A stretch of DNA of 18,689 nucleotides, taken from Clostridiales bacterium UBA4362. GTDB taxonomy: Bacteria > Bacillota > Clostridia > TANB77 > CAG-508. The stretch lies in contig DGSM01000039.1 in NCBI GenBank assembly GCA_002393975.1, positions 1-18,689 on the forward strand, given 5' to 3'. Shown here piece by piece: positions 1 to 7,311 of this stretch; positions within the stretch are counted from its first letter, which is position 1; the number at the start of each line of letters is the position of its first letter. Below the pieces are notes generated by a model. It did no database searches and was not told the DNA's origin. It saw only the letters and a list, made by a program, of their open reading frames with translations. Both the position numbers and the translations under genes were made by a program.

Positions 1-223
1 AGACCCGTTTACGGGTAAGTAAGAGAGACAAAGGCAATTGGCATAATAAAAAAGCTCCCTAAAGGGAGCAGCCAGTAATATGCCCTTATAAGGCAAAAGA
101 AAAACTACCCGTTTTACGAGTAGATTTTTATTATGTGCGACGATTGAAATCGCACAAGTAAGACCACGTGCTATGCACTTGAGCACTGAAAAAGCGATAG
201 AGTTGAGAGAAAAAACTCCTTTT
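1..223 (+). ncRNA. Candidate structured non-coding RNA, 5' end outside window
   Basis: This stretch has no convincing ORF, looks richer in G+C than the flanking DNA, and folds into consecutive hairpins. They lie at 3-16 (ACCCGT/ACGGGT), 54-69 (GCTCCC/GGGAGC), 82-94 (GCC/GGC), 105-123 (CTACCCG/CGAGTAG, one mismatch), 135-155 (GTGCGA/TCGCAC), 168-186 (GTGCT/AGCAC) and 200-218 (GAGTT/AACTC). The last is followed by CTTTT. The first and fourth hairpins have near-identical tops (CGTTTACG and CGTTTTACG). Such a hairpin series closed by a terminator-like element suggests the 3' portion of a large structured RNA, for example of the ROOL or GOLLD kind, but I cannot assign a family from memory. The strand is inferred from the U-runs after 123 and 218. 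It could also be an untranslated leader or a degenerate element. Confidence 0.4.
200..223 (+). terminator. Weak intrinsic terminator closing the 1-223 hairpin region
   Basis: A 5-bp stem GAGTT/AACTC (200-204 with 214-218) with a 9-base purine-rich loop is followed by CTTTT. It is a modest terminator, but its place at the end of the hairpin series supports a plus-strand transcript ending here. A stronger hairpin at 105-123, followed by ATTTTTATT, could be an earlier termination point. Confidence 0.35.
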
Positions 224-276
224 GATAATATTAAAACAATTAATAACTTTAAAATAATAATGGAGACGACATATAA

Positions 277-564
277 ATGAATGAAAATATAGATAAATTA
301 ACTCATGAAACTTTTAAAAAGATAAATGATAAAGTGAATGAAAAAAAGGTATGGTATGATAGCAATTTAATAACTGAAAATGAATTTTACTGTACTAATT
401 GTTTAGATGACAGAAAAATGAAAGTAATAAATGTTAAAATGAGAGAAAAAATAAATAGCAATGTATATGATACTTTGTTGGTTTTATATTACTTAAGACA
501 AATTCTATTCACATTTCTAAAATACCCACACTTTCTTATGATTAAAGTAATAATTAACCATTAA
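277..564 (+). CDS. Small hypothetical protein, possibly degenerate
   Basis: This 95-codon ORF starts at ATG with a GGAG about 12 bases upstream, which is farther than ideal. The N-terminal half is charged and Lys-rich. A CxxC pair follows at residues 39-42 (CTNC), and then KVINVKMREK, which resembles the core of small zinc-binding or YgiT-like N-terminal domains. After about residue 64 the sequence turns hydrophobic and low in complexity (YYLRQILFTFLKYPHFLMIK), which may mean that the original frame has been lost. I do not recognise a family. It could be a real small gene or the remnant of one. Confidence 0.3.
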   Translation: MNENIDKLTHETFKKINDKVNEKKVWYDSNLITENEFYCTNCLDDRKMKVINVKMREKINSNVYDTLLVLYYLRQILFTFLKYPHFLMIKVIINH

Positions 565-651
565 AAAATATATTACATATACACACATAAAGGACATTTG
601 CTACATTGTGTAAGTGCTACTATAGATATAGTAATTTAAATAAACAATAAA

Positions 652-676
652 AAGAAGCTTTCTAATGATCCTTCTT
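652..676 (+). terminator. Possible weak terminator hairpin
   Basis: AAGAAG (652-657) pairs with CTTCTT (671-676) around a 13-base loop, with flanking CAAT/ATTG complementarity. It lies in the gap 565-749, between the doubtful small ORF and the promoter of the next gene. It has no long T-run on the plus strand, while on the minus strand it reads into TTTTTATTG, so the direction is uncertain. A small inverted repeat TACTAT/ATAGTA just upstream, near 617-632, is the only other thing seen in this gap. Confidence 0.2.
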
Positions 677-677
677 A

Positions 678-706
678 TTGAAAAAATGAAAAAAATAGTA
701 TAGAAT
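678..706 (+). promoter_or_regulatory. Sigma-A-type promoter for the zinc-ribbon gene
   Basis: TTGAAA (678-683) and TAGAAT (701-706) are separated by 17 bases. Transcription would start near 713, about 37 bases before the ATG at 750. The match is reasonable, but the DNA is so AT-rich that chance matches are common. Confidence 0.4.
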
Positions 707-749
707 TCATAATTACATTATATAAAAATCAATATTAGAGGAATTAATT

Positions 750-1043
750 ATGAAAAAGAAATTAAAAATTATTTTAATAATTATAATCATTGTAGTAGGT
801 TTAGCTGCAGTTGGAATAATATCAAAATTTGTAATAAGTAGAATGAAAAAAGGATATGAAGTCTATGGAACTGAACATTGCCAAGGCCATCAATATGATA
901 TAGCTTATCCTGCACATAGAGAATATAAATGCAATATATGTGAGAAAGACAAAGAAACAGAAACTATTCCTATTCCTGAGGTGTGTCCAACATGTTCCAA
1001 ATTAACAAAAAGATGTCAAAAATGTGGGATGCTGATAGATTAG
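750..1043 (+). CDS. Small membrane-anchored zinc-ribbon protein
   Basis: This 97-residue protein has an AGAGGA site 7 bases before the ATG. Residues 3-30 form one N-terminal transmembrane helix (Lys-rich start, then a run of Ile/Val), so the tail is anchored at the membrane. The tail carries C44, H47, H56, CNIC (61-64), CPTC (79-82) and CQKC (89-92), enough ligands for one or two zinc ribbons. The CPTC..CQKC pair looks like a rubredoxin-like or double zinc-ribbon knuckle. The gene appears monocistronic, with a promoter at 678-706 and an intrinsic terminator starting 28 bases after the stop. I cannot name the family. A metal-binding or redox-sensing accessory protein of the cell surface is possible, but that is inference. 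Confidence 0.65.
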   Translation: MKKKLKIILIIIIIVVGLAAVGIISKFVISRMKKGYEVYGTEHCQGHQYDIAYPAHREYKCNICEKDKETETIPIPEVCPTCSKLTKRCQKCGMLID

Positions 1044-1070
1044 TTAAAAAATCAGGAAATAACAATGAGA

Positions 1071-1096
1071 AAAGAGGCCAAGAAGGTCTCTTTTTT
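1071..1096 (+). terminator. Intrinsic terminator after the zinc-ribbon gene
   Basis: The stem AAAGAGGCC/GGTCTCTTT (one G-T pair, loop AAGAA) runs into TTTTTT. This is a classic Rho-independent terminator. The 1097-1360 gap that follows is AT-rich and holds only a weak promoter candidate and a 28-codon ORF. Confidence 0.75.
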
Positions 1097-1223
1097 GTAT
1101 TGAAACATAATAAGTATTTTTTATTAAATCTAATTACAAATTTTAAAACCGATTCAATTCACAATGCTATAATAACTTGAAATTCATATGATAAAAAATC
1201 AAGTATAAAAAATATCTTCCAAT

Positions 1224-1252
1224 TTTACATTTTTATTATTGAGAAGTATCTT
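1224..1252 (+). promoter_or_regulatory. Weak promoter candidate for the polysaccharide operon
   Basis: TTTACA (1224-1229) and TATCTT (1247-1252) are 17 bases apart, in the only gap upstream of the operon's first gene. The resulting leader would be about 100 bases. The -10 match is poor, and the true promoter could lie elsewhere in 1100-1340. Confidence 0.25.
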
Positions 1253-1277
1253 TATTTGTGATATATATTTAAGGAGT

Positions 1278-1364
1278 ATGCTAAATTCGACAAAAAGGCT
1301 ATTGAAGTGTAAGCAAAAGATAAATAGCGAGAGTGTGCAATTGAAGCTTTGTAGAGGTATATGA
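1278..1364 (+). CDS. Possible 28-codon leader ORF overlapping the first glycosyltransferase
   Basis: An ATG at 1278 opens 28 codons rich in Lys, Leu and Cys, ending at TGA 1362-1364. That stop overlaps an ATG at 1361 as ATGA, a layout typical of translational coupling. Against it, the AAGGAG at 1271-1276 lies only one base from the ATG, too close for efficient initiation. It could equally be the debris of a deleted upstream gene. Confidence 0.18.
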   Translation: MLNSTKRLLKCKQKINSESVQLKLCRGI

Positions 1365-1366
1365 GT

Positions 1367-2482
1367 ATGAAGATAGCCATGCTAGGCCATAAGAAACTGA
1401 ATAGAGAAGGCGGAGTGGAGATTGTTGTTACTGAGCTTGCTACAAGGATGGCAAAAAAAGGACACGATGTTACTTGCTACAATCGTAATACTAAGCACGT
1501 GATGGACAAAGACATTAAGCAGGATGATTCCAAAGTATATAAGGGAGTCATAGTAAAGAAAGTTTTGACCATTGATAAAAAGGGTTTGGCTGCGGTGACT
1601 TCATCGTTTTTTGCGACGTTAAGCATTTTATTTTCAAAAGCTGAGGTAGTGCACTATCATGCTGAAGGCCCATGCGCATGGATGTGGATAATTAAATGGT
1701 TTTCGAGAAAGAGAATTGTTGCAACAATTCATGGACTAGATTGGCAAAGATCTAAGTGGGGCGGATTTGCTACAAAATTCATTAAGCATGGAGAAAAAGT
1801 AGCGGTTAAGTATGCAGATGAAATAATAGTATTGAGTAAAAATGTTCAAGACTATTTCAAAAAAGAGTATAATCGAGATACGGTTTTTATTCCTAATGGA
1901 GTATCGAAACCAGAAGTGCTTAAACCAAAGATTATTAAAGAAAAATATAATTTGAAAAAGGATGATTATATTCTTTTTCTTGGAAGAATGGTTCCTGAAA
2001 AAGGAATTCATTATTTAATTGAAGCATTTAATAAAGTTAAAACAGATAAGAAATTGGTTATAGCTGGCGGAGCTAGTGATACTGATACATATTATCAGGA
2101 ATTGAAAGAAAAGGCTAAAGATAATAAAAATATTATCTTTACAGGATTTGTACAAGGCAAAGTGTTGGACGAACTTTTTAGCAATTGCTATATTTATTGT
2201 TTGCCTAGTGATTTGGAAGGAATGCCTTTGAGCTTGCTTGAAGCGATGAGCTATGGAGGATGTTGTTTGACTTCTGATATTCCAGAGTGTGCAACTGTAA
2301 TCGAAGATAAGGGAGTTACTTTTAAAGCTTCAAATATAAAAGATTTAACGAAAACTTTGCAAGGGTTATTGGATAATCCTAAAAAAGTTGAAAAGATAAA
2401 AAAAGAATCTCAAGAATATGTTTTGAAAAAATATAATTGGGATGAAGTTGTTGATAAAACTTTAGAGTTATATAAGAAATAA
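1367..2482 (+). CDS. GT4-family glycosyltransferase, first gene of the polysaccharide operon
   Basis: It transfers a sugar from a nucleotide-sugar donor onto the growing lipid-linked repeat unit at the inner face of the membrane (family knowledge). The GT-B fold is visible: an N-terminal MKIAMLGH strand with the GGVE loop that opens the acceptor domain; an ATIHGLDW segment; the donor-domain start FLGRMVPEKGIHYLIEAF (about residues 204-221), with the Arg and Lys that contact the donor phosphates; and the EX7E motif (EGMPLSLLE, about residues 284-292). AGAGG lies 9 bases before the ATG at 1367 but only 3 before one at 1361, so I prefer 1367 (371 residues). The first 400 bases look clearly richer in G+C than the rest, so the gene may be mosaic. 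Sugar specificity cannot be told. Confidence 0.9.
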   Translation: MKIAMLGHKKLNREGGVEIVVTELATRMAKKGHDVTCYNRNTKHVMDKDIKQDDSKVYKGVIVKKVLTIDKKGLAAVTSSFFATLSILFSKAEVVHYHAEGPCAWMWIIKWFSRKRIVATIHGLDWQRSKWGGFATKFIKHGEKVAVKYADEIIVLSKNVQDYFKKEYNRDTVFIPNGVSKPEVLKPKIIKEKYNLKKDDYILFLGRMVPEKGIHYLIEAFNKVKTDKKLVIAGGASDTDTYYQELKEKAKDNKNIIFTGFVQGKVLDELFSNCYIYCLPSDLEGMPLSLLEAMSYGGCCLTSDIPECATVIEDKGVTFKASNIKDLTKTLQGLLDNPKKVEKIKKESQEYVLKKYNWDEVVDKTLELYKK

Positions 2483-2490
2483 GGAAATAT

Positions 2491-3492
2491 ATGAAGAGAT
2501 ACGATTCATTGAATGGAATAAGAGCAATTTCATGCATTGGCATTTTGTTAATGCATGTTTTGGCAAATTCAGAATATGAATTACATCCTGTAGTAACTAT
2601 AATTATAGAAAAATTCACTAATTTTGTTTTTCTATTTATGGTGCTTTCTGCATTTTCAATGTGCTGTGGATATTTTGACAAAATAAAAAACAATAAGATC
2701 AGTATGGAAGATTTTTACAAAAAACGTATCAAGAAAATATTACCTTTTTTTAGTTTATTAGTTGTTTTAGACATTATTATAGAGCATAGTTTTGCTTCGC
2801 TTGTTGAAGGCTTTGCTGATGTTACTATGTTATTTGGCTTTCTTCCAAATGAAATTACAGTAATAGGCGTAGGCTGGTTTATAGGCTTAGTTTTTATATT
2901 CTATTTAATGTTTCCATTTTTTGTGTATTTGTTTTCAAATAAAAAGAGAGCTTGGATTACTACTTTAATTGCTCTATTAATGAATATATCTTGCATTGCA
3001 TATTTTAATGTTGGAAGAACAAATATGTTTTATAGCTTTTTGTTTTTCTGTATTGGTGGATTAATATTCATTTATAAAGAAAACTTGATAGAGCTTTTCA
3101 AAACAAATAGATTTTTCGCTTTAATGATGGTGTTAGCTTCTACAGGATTATTCTTCTTACCATTTGATAATGAATACCTATTAGTAGGTCAAGTAATAAT
3201 ATATAGTATTATTATAACTATATATGCTATTTCATTTAATAAATCGTTGTTGAATAATAAGTTCACTAGCTTTATAGGATCAATAAGCTTAGAAATATAT
3301 TTATCTCATATGTTAGTTTTTAGGATTTTGGAGAAAATACATTTATTAAATATTACTAACAATCAATATTTATCATATTGTATTATTAGTATACTAATTT
3401 TAGTTGGTACAATAATAATAGCCCAACTTTTTAAAGTTTTTGAAAGGTTTATTAAAAATAGGGTTTTAAAACATGAAAATACTACTAGTTAA
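2491..3492 (+). CDS. Membrane acyltransferase (acyltransferase 3 / OafA-like)
   Basis: This 333-residue polytopic protein of the AT3 family would add acetyl or another acyl group to a sugar of the exported polysaccharide. The N-terminal signature is clear: SLNGIRA with Arg11, then the conserved His22 in the first helix (GILLMHVL), and FLFMVLSAFSMCCGY in place of the usual FFxLSGF. YKKRIKKILPFF (residues 76-87) matches the kRxxRi.P element. About ten hydrophobic segments follow, and the tail is basic, which is the normal length and layout for AT3 proteins without a periplasmic SGNH domain. It begins 8 bases after the glycosyltransferase and its end overlaps the next gene by 20 bases, so it belongs to the same operon. 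The target hydroxyl and acyl donor are unknown. Confidence 0.88.
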   Translation: MKRYDSLNGIRAISCIGILLMHVLANSEYELHPVVTIIIEKFTNFVFLFMVLSAFSMCCGYFDKIKNNKISMEDFYKKRIKKILPFFSLLVVLDIIIEHSFASLVEGFADVTMLFGFLPNEITVIGVGWFIGLVFIFYLMFPFFVYLFSNKKRAWITTLIALLMNISCIAYFNVGRTNMFYSFLFFCIGGLIFIYKENLIELFKTNRFFALMMVLASTGLFFLPFDNEYLLVGQVIIYSIIITIYAISFNKSLLNNKFTSFIGSISLEIYLSHMLVFRILEKIHLLNITNNQYLSYCIISILILVGTIIIAQLFKVFERFIKNRVLKHENTTS

Positions 3493-4690
3493 TAAGTTTC
3501 ATTGGCCAAAAGGAGGATCTGAAAAGTATTACTTCGAATTAGGAGAATTACTTAAAGCTCATGGTCATGAAGTAGCTTATTTTTCAATGGAAGATGAAAA
3601 GAATATTAAAACTGGCGACAAAGAGTATTTTGTAAAAGCTAGTGATATGAATAGTAAAAACATTACAAAAGCTTTATCAGTTATATATTCAAGAGCTAAT
3701 AAAAAGAAAATGGAAGAGGCTTTGGATGACTTTAAACCAGATATAGTTCATTTGAATAATTTTCAAAGACAATTATCTGCATCTATAATTAAACCTTGTG
3801 TTAAAAGAAATATACCAATTGTTTTTACAGCTCATGATGTACAAGCAATATGTCCAGCAATTATTATGATGGATCCAGATAAGAATCCATGTGAAAAATG
3901 CATGGGTGGAAAGTACATGAACTGCGTGAAAAAGAGCTGTATAAAGGATTCAAAATTAAAGAGCTTACTAGGAGCTATTGAAGGTAAATATTATAGAAAC
4001 AAGAAAATATATATTGATAAAATTAGTTATATTATTACACCTAGTGAGTTTTATAGAGAAAAGTTCATAGAAGATGGAGTTGATAAAAATAGAGTAAAGG
4101 CTCTACACAACTCTATTGATATGAAAGATTATGACATAGAAACTCAAGATGATGGCTATGCTTTATATTTTGGAAGATTATCTAGAGAAAAAGGAATATT
4201 AAATCTAATTAATGCTTTTGCAAAGTTAGATAAAGGATTATTATATATAGCAGGAGAAGGTCCTGAAGAAGATACAATAAAAGATATAATTAAGAAAAAC
4301 AACTTACAAGAGAGAGTTAAACTACTTGGATTTTTAAACAAAGAAGAAATGACTGAAGTTACAAGAAAATGTAAATTTGTAGTAGTTCCTAGTATATGGT
4401 ATGAGAATTGTCCTTATTCTGTATTAGAAACTTTAGCCATAGGAAAACCAATTATAGGTTCTAATATGGGAGGAATACCAGAATTAGTTGAAAATAATAA
4501 CAATGGTTATATTTATCAATATGATAAAATAGATGAACTAGCAGAAAAGATGGAAGAATTATTTGAAAATCCTAAAAAAGTAAAAGAGTTTTCAAAGAAG
4601 TCAAAAGAATTAGCTAGAGAAAAATATTCGAGATTTAAATATTATAATGATTTAATGAGTATTTATAATAAAGTTATTAAGGAGAAATAA
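3473..4690 (+). CDS. GT4-family glycosyltransferase with cysteine-rich insert
   Basis: This 405-residue GT-B enzyme is expected to act on the cytoplasmic side of the membrane in repeat-unit assembly. The N-terminus reads MKILLVNKFHWPKGGSEKYY with the GGSE loop at 14-17. AHD with His121 matches the acceptor-domain histidine. The donor domain starts at YFGRLSREKGILNLINAF (232-249), and EX7E is at ENCPYSVLE (311-319). A cluster of cysteines (127, 140, 143, 151, 156; CPAI, CEKC, CVKKSC) sits between the two domains, in a segment often seen in this subgroup and probably binding a metal. The start lies inside the acyltransferase gene (20-base overlap) and the next gene follows after 4 bases. Together with the radical SAM gene it forms a tightly linked pair. 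Donor sugar not assignable. Confidence 0.9.
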   Translation: MKILLVNKFHWPKGGSEKYYFELGELLKAHGHEVAYFSMEDEKNIKTGDKEYFVKASDMNSKNITKALSVIYSRANKKKMEEALDDFKPDIVHLNNFQRQLSASIIKPCVKRNIPIVFTAHDVQAICPAIIMMDPDKNPCEKCMGGKYMNCVKKSCIKDSKLKSLLGAIEGKYYRNKKIYIDKISYIITPSEFYREKFIEDGVDKNRVKALHNSIDMKDYDIETQDDGYALYFGRLSREKGILNLINAFAKLDKGLLYIAGEGPEEDTIKDIIKKNNLQERVKLLGFLNKEEMTEVTRKCKFVVVPSIWYENCPYSVLETLAIGKPIIGSNMGGIPELVENNNNGYIYQYDKIDELAEKMEELFENPKKVKEFSKKSKELAREKYSRFKYYNDLMSIYNKVIKEK

Positions 4691-4694
4691 CAAC

Positions 4695-5870
4695 ATGGCA
4701 GAGAAAAAATTAAATGGTACAGTTATAGTAACGTATAGATGTAATGCTAGATGTACTATGTGTAATAGATATAAATGTCCATCTAAACCAGATGAAGAAA
4801 TATCTATTGAAACAATAAAGAAACTTCCTAAAATGTACTTTACTAATATTACTGGTGGAGAGCCATTTATTAGAGAAGATCTACAAGAAGTAGTTGAAGA
4901 ATTATATAAGAAATCTGATCGTATAGTTATTTCTACTAATGGATTCTTTACTGATAGAATTATAGCTATGGCTAAAAGATTTCCTAATATAGGAATTAGA
5001 ATTTCTATAGAGGGTTTAGAAAAAACAAATAATGAAATTAGAGGCCTAAAAGATGGATACAAGAAAGGCTATACTACTTTAAAGAAACTAAAAGAAATGG
5101 GAATGAAAGATGTTGGCTTTGGAATGACTGTTCAAGATAAAAATGCTCCAGATTTAGTTCCTTTATATAATATCTCTAATGAGATGGATATGGAGTTTGC
5201 TACTGCATCACTTCATAATAGTTTTTATTTTGTTGAAGCAAAGAATATTATTCATGATAGACCAATGGTTGCTCAAAACTTTGAAAATCTAGTTAATGAA
5301 TTATTAAATTCTAAATCACCAAAAAAATGGTTTAGAGCATACTTTAATCATGGATTAATTAACTATATTTATGGTCAAAAGAGATTACTTCCATGCGATA
5401 TGGCATTTGATACTTTCTTTATAGATCCTTATGGAGATGTAATGCCATGTAATGGAACAAAAGATAAAGAAGTTATGGGTAATCTAAATGAACAAACTTG
5501 GGATGAATTGTGGAACTCTGAACAAGCTGATAAAGTTAGAGAAAAAGTAAGACATTGTGATAGACAATGCTGGATGATAGGTTCTGTATCTCCAGCAATG
5601 CATAAATACATTTGGAAACCTGCATGGTGGGTAATAAGGCATAAGATTAAATTCTGGACTAAGAAAAAATATTCTATGTATGAAAACAAAATAGTTAGAG
5701 ATTATAGAGATGGAAAAGTCACCAAAGAAGAGCTAGATAAATGTTCAACATGTGATTTGAGTTGTGAAGCCAAAGATGGACTATCTATGGAATCTAAAAA
5801 ACAACTTAAAAATAAAACTGGCGAAGATATAATTAAAGAAGATTTAGAAAAACAAATGAGGATAAAATAA
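4695..5870 (+). CDS. Radical SAM/SPASM-like enzyme in the polysaccharide operon
   Basis: This 391-residue protein has the radical SAM CX3CX2C motif (C16, C20, C23 in RCNARCTMC), which binds the 4Fe-4S cluster that cleaves S-adenosylmethionine. GGEP (54-57) is the SAM-binding motif after strand 2, and IVISTNG follows. The C-terminal part has SPASM-type cysteines: C234, C252 (DPYGDVMPCNG), C288, C292, then C350, C353 and C357. A long Trp-rich segment (about 293-330) lies between the last two groups. AAGGAG lies 10 bases before the ATG. Such enzymes mature peptides or alter sugars and small molecules. Its place between a glycosyltransferase and a polymerase suggests action on a sugar or carrier intermediate, but the substrate is not shown by the sequence. 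No precursor-peptide gene is visible nearby. Confidence 0.88.
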   Translation: MAEKKLNGTVIVTYRCNARCTMCNRYKCPSKPDEEISIETIKKLPKMYFTNITGGEPFIREDLQEVVEELYKKSDRIVISTNGFFTDRIIAMAKRFPNIGIRISIEGLEKTNNEIRGLKDGYKKGYTTLKKLKEMGMKDVGFGMTVQDKNAPDLVPLYNISNEMDMEFATASLHNSFYFVEAKNIIHDRPMVAQNFENLVNELLNSKSPKKWFRAYFNHGLINYIYGQKRLLPCDMAFDTFFIDPYGDVMPCNGTKDKEVMGNLNEQTWDELWNSEQADKVREKVRHCDRQCWMIGSVSPAMHKYIWKPAWWVIRHKIKFWTKKKYSMYENKIVRDYRDGKVTKEELDKCSTCDLSCEAKDGLSMESKKQLKNKTGEDIIKEDLEKQMRIK

Positions 5871-5871
5871 T

Positions 5872-7131
5872 ATGAAATTAAAAAATACTGATACAAGATG
5901 TATATTGTTTATTATATTATTATATTTATTTGTTTTACAAAATTTTTTACAAGACATTTTTCCAGTGTTTAAATACTATGATGAAGCTTTTTCATTAATT
6001 GCTATACCGCTTTCATTATATTATTTGTTCAAAAATAAAGGAAAAATATTTATCAATAAGGATTTCACTAAACTGTTTTTATCACTTTTTATTCTTTTAA
6101 TGGTGGGTTTTATAGGAAACTGTTTATATAAGTATCAACCTTTAAATGTGGTATTATCAGATGCCTTGTTGGTAATTAAGTTTTTTTTAGCATATTACGT
6201 ATCTAGAAAGTTATTTAATGAAACATTAATTATTAATTATGGAAAAAGTATAGGATTTAACATTAAGCTAATCATTTCGGTTTTGTTTATTCTTACAATT
6301 TTTAATTATATAATGAATATTTGGCCGTCAACATATAGGTTTGGAATAATGGCGAACCAATTATTTTTCAATCATCCAACAGTATTAGCTTCAACATGTG
6401 TGTTCTTGTTAGCTAGTTTATTTTTAGTAAGAGAGAATAAAAAGAATACAATAATATTTAGTATAATGTGTTTGAGTATTTTACTTACGACACTTCGTAT
6501 GAAAGCTATCGGTGCAGCTTTTATTATTATTATAGCTATTAGTTATATATTAATAAAGAAAACTAAACTTAACCTATTCAAATTAGCTATTTTGGGAATT
6601 ATTGGAATAATAGTTGCTTTTGACCAGATCAATTATTATTATATTGAAACAGATAATAGTGCAAGAAGTGAATTAACAAAGAAATCTATAGAAATTGCTA
6701 AAGATTACTTTCCAATTGGCACAGGATTCGGAACTTATGGTTCATATATGTCTGCCCAAAACTATTCAAAAGTTTACTATCTTTATAATTTGCAAAATGT
6801 GCATGGCTTAGAACCAGAAAGAACATCTTTTATAAGCGATACTTTTTGGCCAATGGTGCTTGGACAATTTGGAGTAATTGGTTTTGTTTGTTATTTAATC
6901 GCTATTCTTAATATTTATGAAAAAATACAGAAAGAATTTGATGAAAACAATTTATACTTCTATGTGTCTAAAATAATATGTCTAGGTTATCTAATTATTT
7001 CGAGTACATCAGAATCTGCATTTGTCCATCCGTTGGCTATTCCATTAGCTTTATTAATTGGAATAAAAGTAAAAGAGTCTAATGATAATTGGAATAAAGA
7101 ATATGACAATAAAGAAATGAAACAAGAATGA
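5872..7131 (+). CDS. O-antigen ligase/polymerase-like membrane protein
   Basis: This 419-residue protein has about 11-12 hydrophobic helices. A larger loop (about residues 255-330) carries SARSELTKKSIEIAKDYFPI and then GTGFGTYG (283-290). That arrangement of an Arg-rich start and a G-x-GFG turn is typical of the Wzy_C/WaaL superfamily, which joins lipid-linked glycans or polymerises repeat units on the outer face of the membrane. His311 and Asp323 in the same loop are plausible functional residues. GAGGA lies 9 bases before the ATG, one base after the radical SAM stop codon. It ends in TGA. A second, unrelated-looking polymerase lies just downstream, so this one may be a ligase attaching glycan to the wall or a lipid, or a second polymerase. 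Confidence 0.78.
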   Translation: MKLKNTDTRCILFIILLYLFVLQNFLQDIFPVFKYYDEAFSLIAIPLSLYYLFKNKGKIFINKDFTKLFLSLFILLMVGFIGNCLYKYQPLNVVLSDALLVIKFFLAYYVSRKLFNETLIINYGKSIGFNIKLIISVLFILTIFNYIMNIWPSTYRFGIMANQLFFNHPTVLASTCVFLLASLFLVRENKKNTIIFSIMCLSILLTTLRMKAIGAAFIIIIAISYILIKKTKLNLFKLAILGIIGIIVAFDQINYYYIETDNSARSELTKKSIEIAKDYFPIGTGFGTYGSYMSAQNYSKVYYLYNLQNVHGLEPERTSFISDTFWPMVLGQFGVIGFVCYLIAILNIYEKIQKEFDENNLYFYVSKIICLGYLIISSTSESAFVHPLAIPLALLIGIKVKESNDNWNKEYDNKEMKQE

Positions 7132-7161
7132 AAAGGTCATTTATAAATAATAAGGAAATAA

Positions 7162-7311
7162 AGAAGTCTTAACAAGGAGTTAGGTTTTGATGTTTTATAT
7201 TTATCTAATATTGAGATTCCATACCGAGATGAATTCTTTAATATCTTATTAAAAAATGTTAATTTGACAGTGATATATGAAAGAAGGCAATCCTCTAATG
7301 AAAAAAAATAC
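7162..7311 (+). pseudogene. Remnant of a glycosyltransferase N-terminus
   Basis: Read in the frame of 7177, the gap between the two polymerase-like genes encodes ELGFDVLYLSNIEIPYRDEF followed by FNILLKNVNLTVIYERR. This matches the well-known start of many GT4 enzymes (LFLSNIPSPYR, DFFNEL, LTVLFER). No start codon survives in frame: an AAGGAG at 7174-7179 precedes an ATG at 7190 that lies in a different frame, so a few bases have been lost at the start. The frame runs on to TAA at 7366, inside the next gene, but the family likeness fades after about 7311. A short ORF opening at 7128 (ATGA overlap with the upstream stop) ends at 7172. The picture is a glycosyltransferase gene deleted down to its first 45 or so codons. 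Confidence 0.6.

Noticed and set aside
983..1180. 65-codon plus-strand ORF overlapping the end of the zinc-ribbon gene
   Set aside because: It reads straight through a clear intrinsic terminator, has no ribosome binding site and overlaps a better gene.
4652..5062. 136-codon minus-strand ORF opposite the radical SAM gene
   Set aside because: It is a shadow of the radical SAM motifs on the other strand and has no ribosome binding site.
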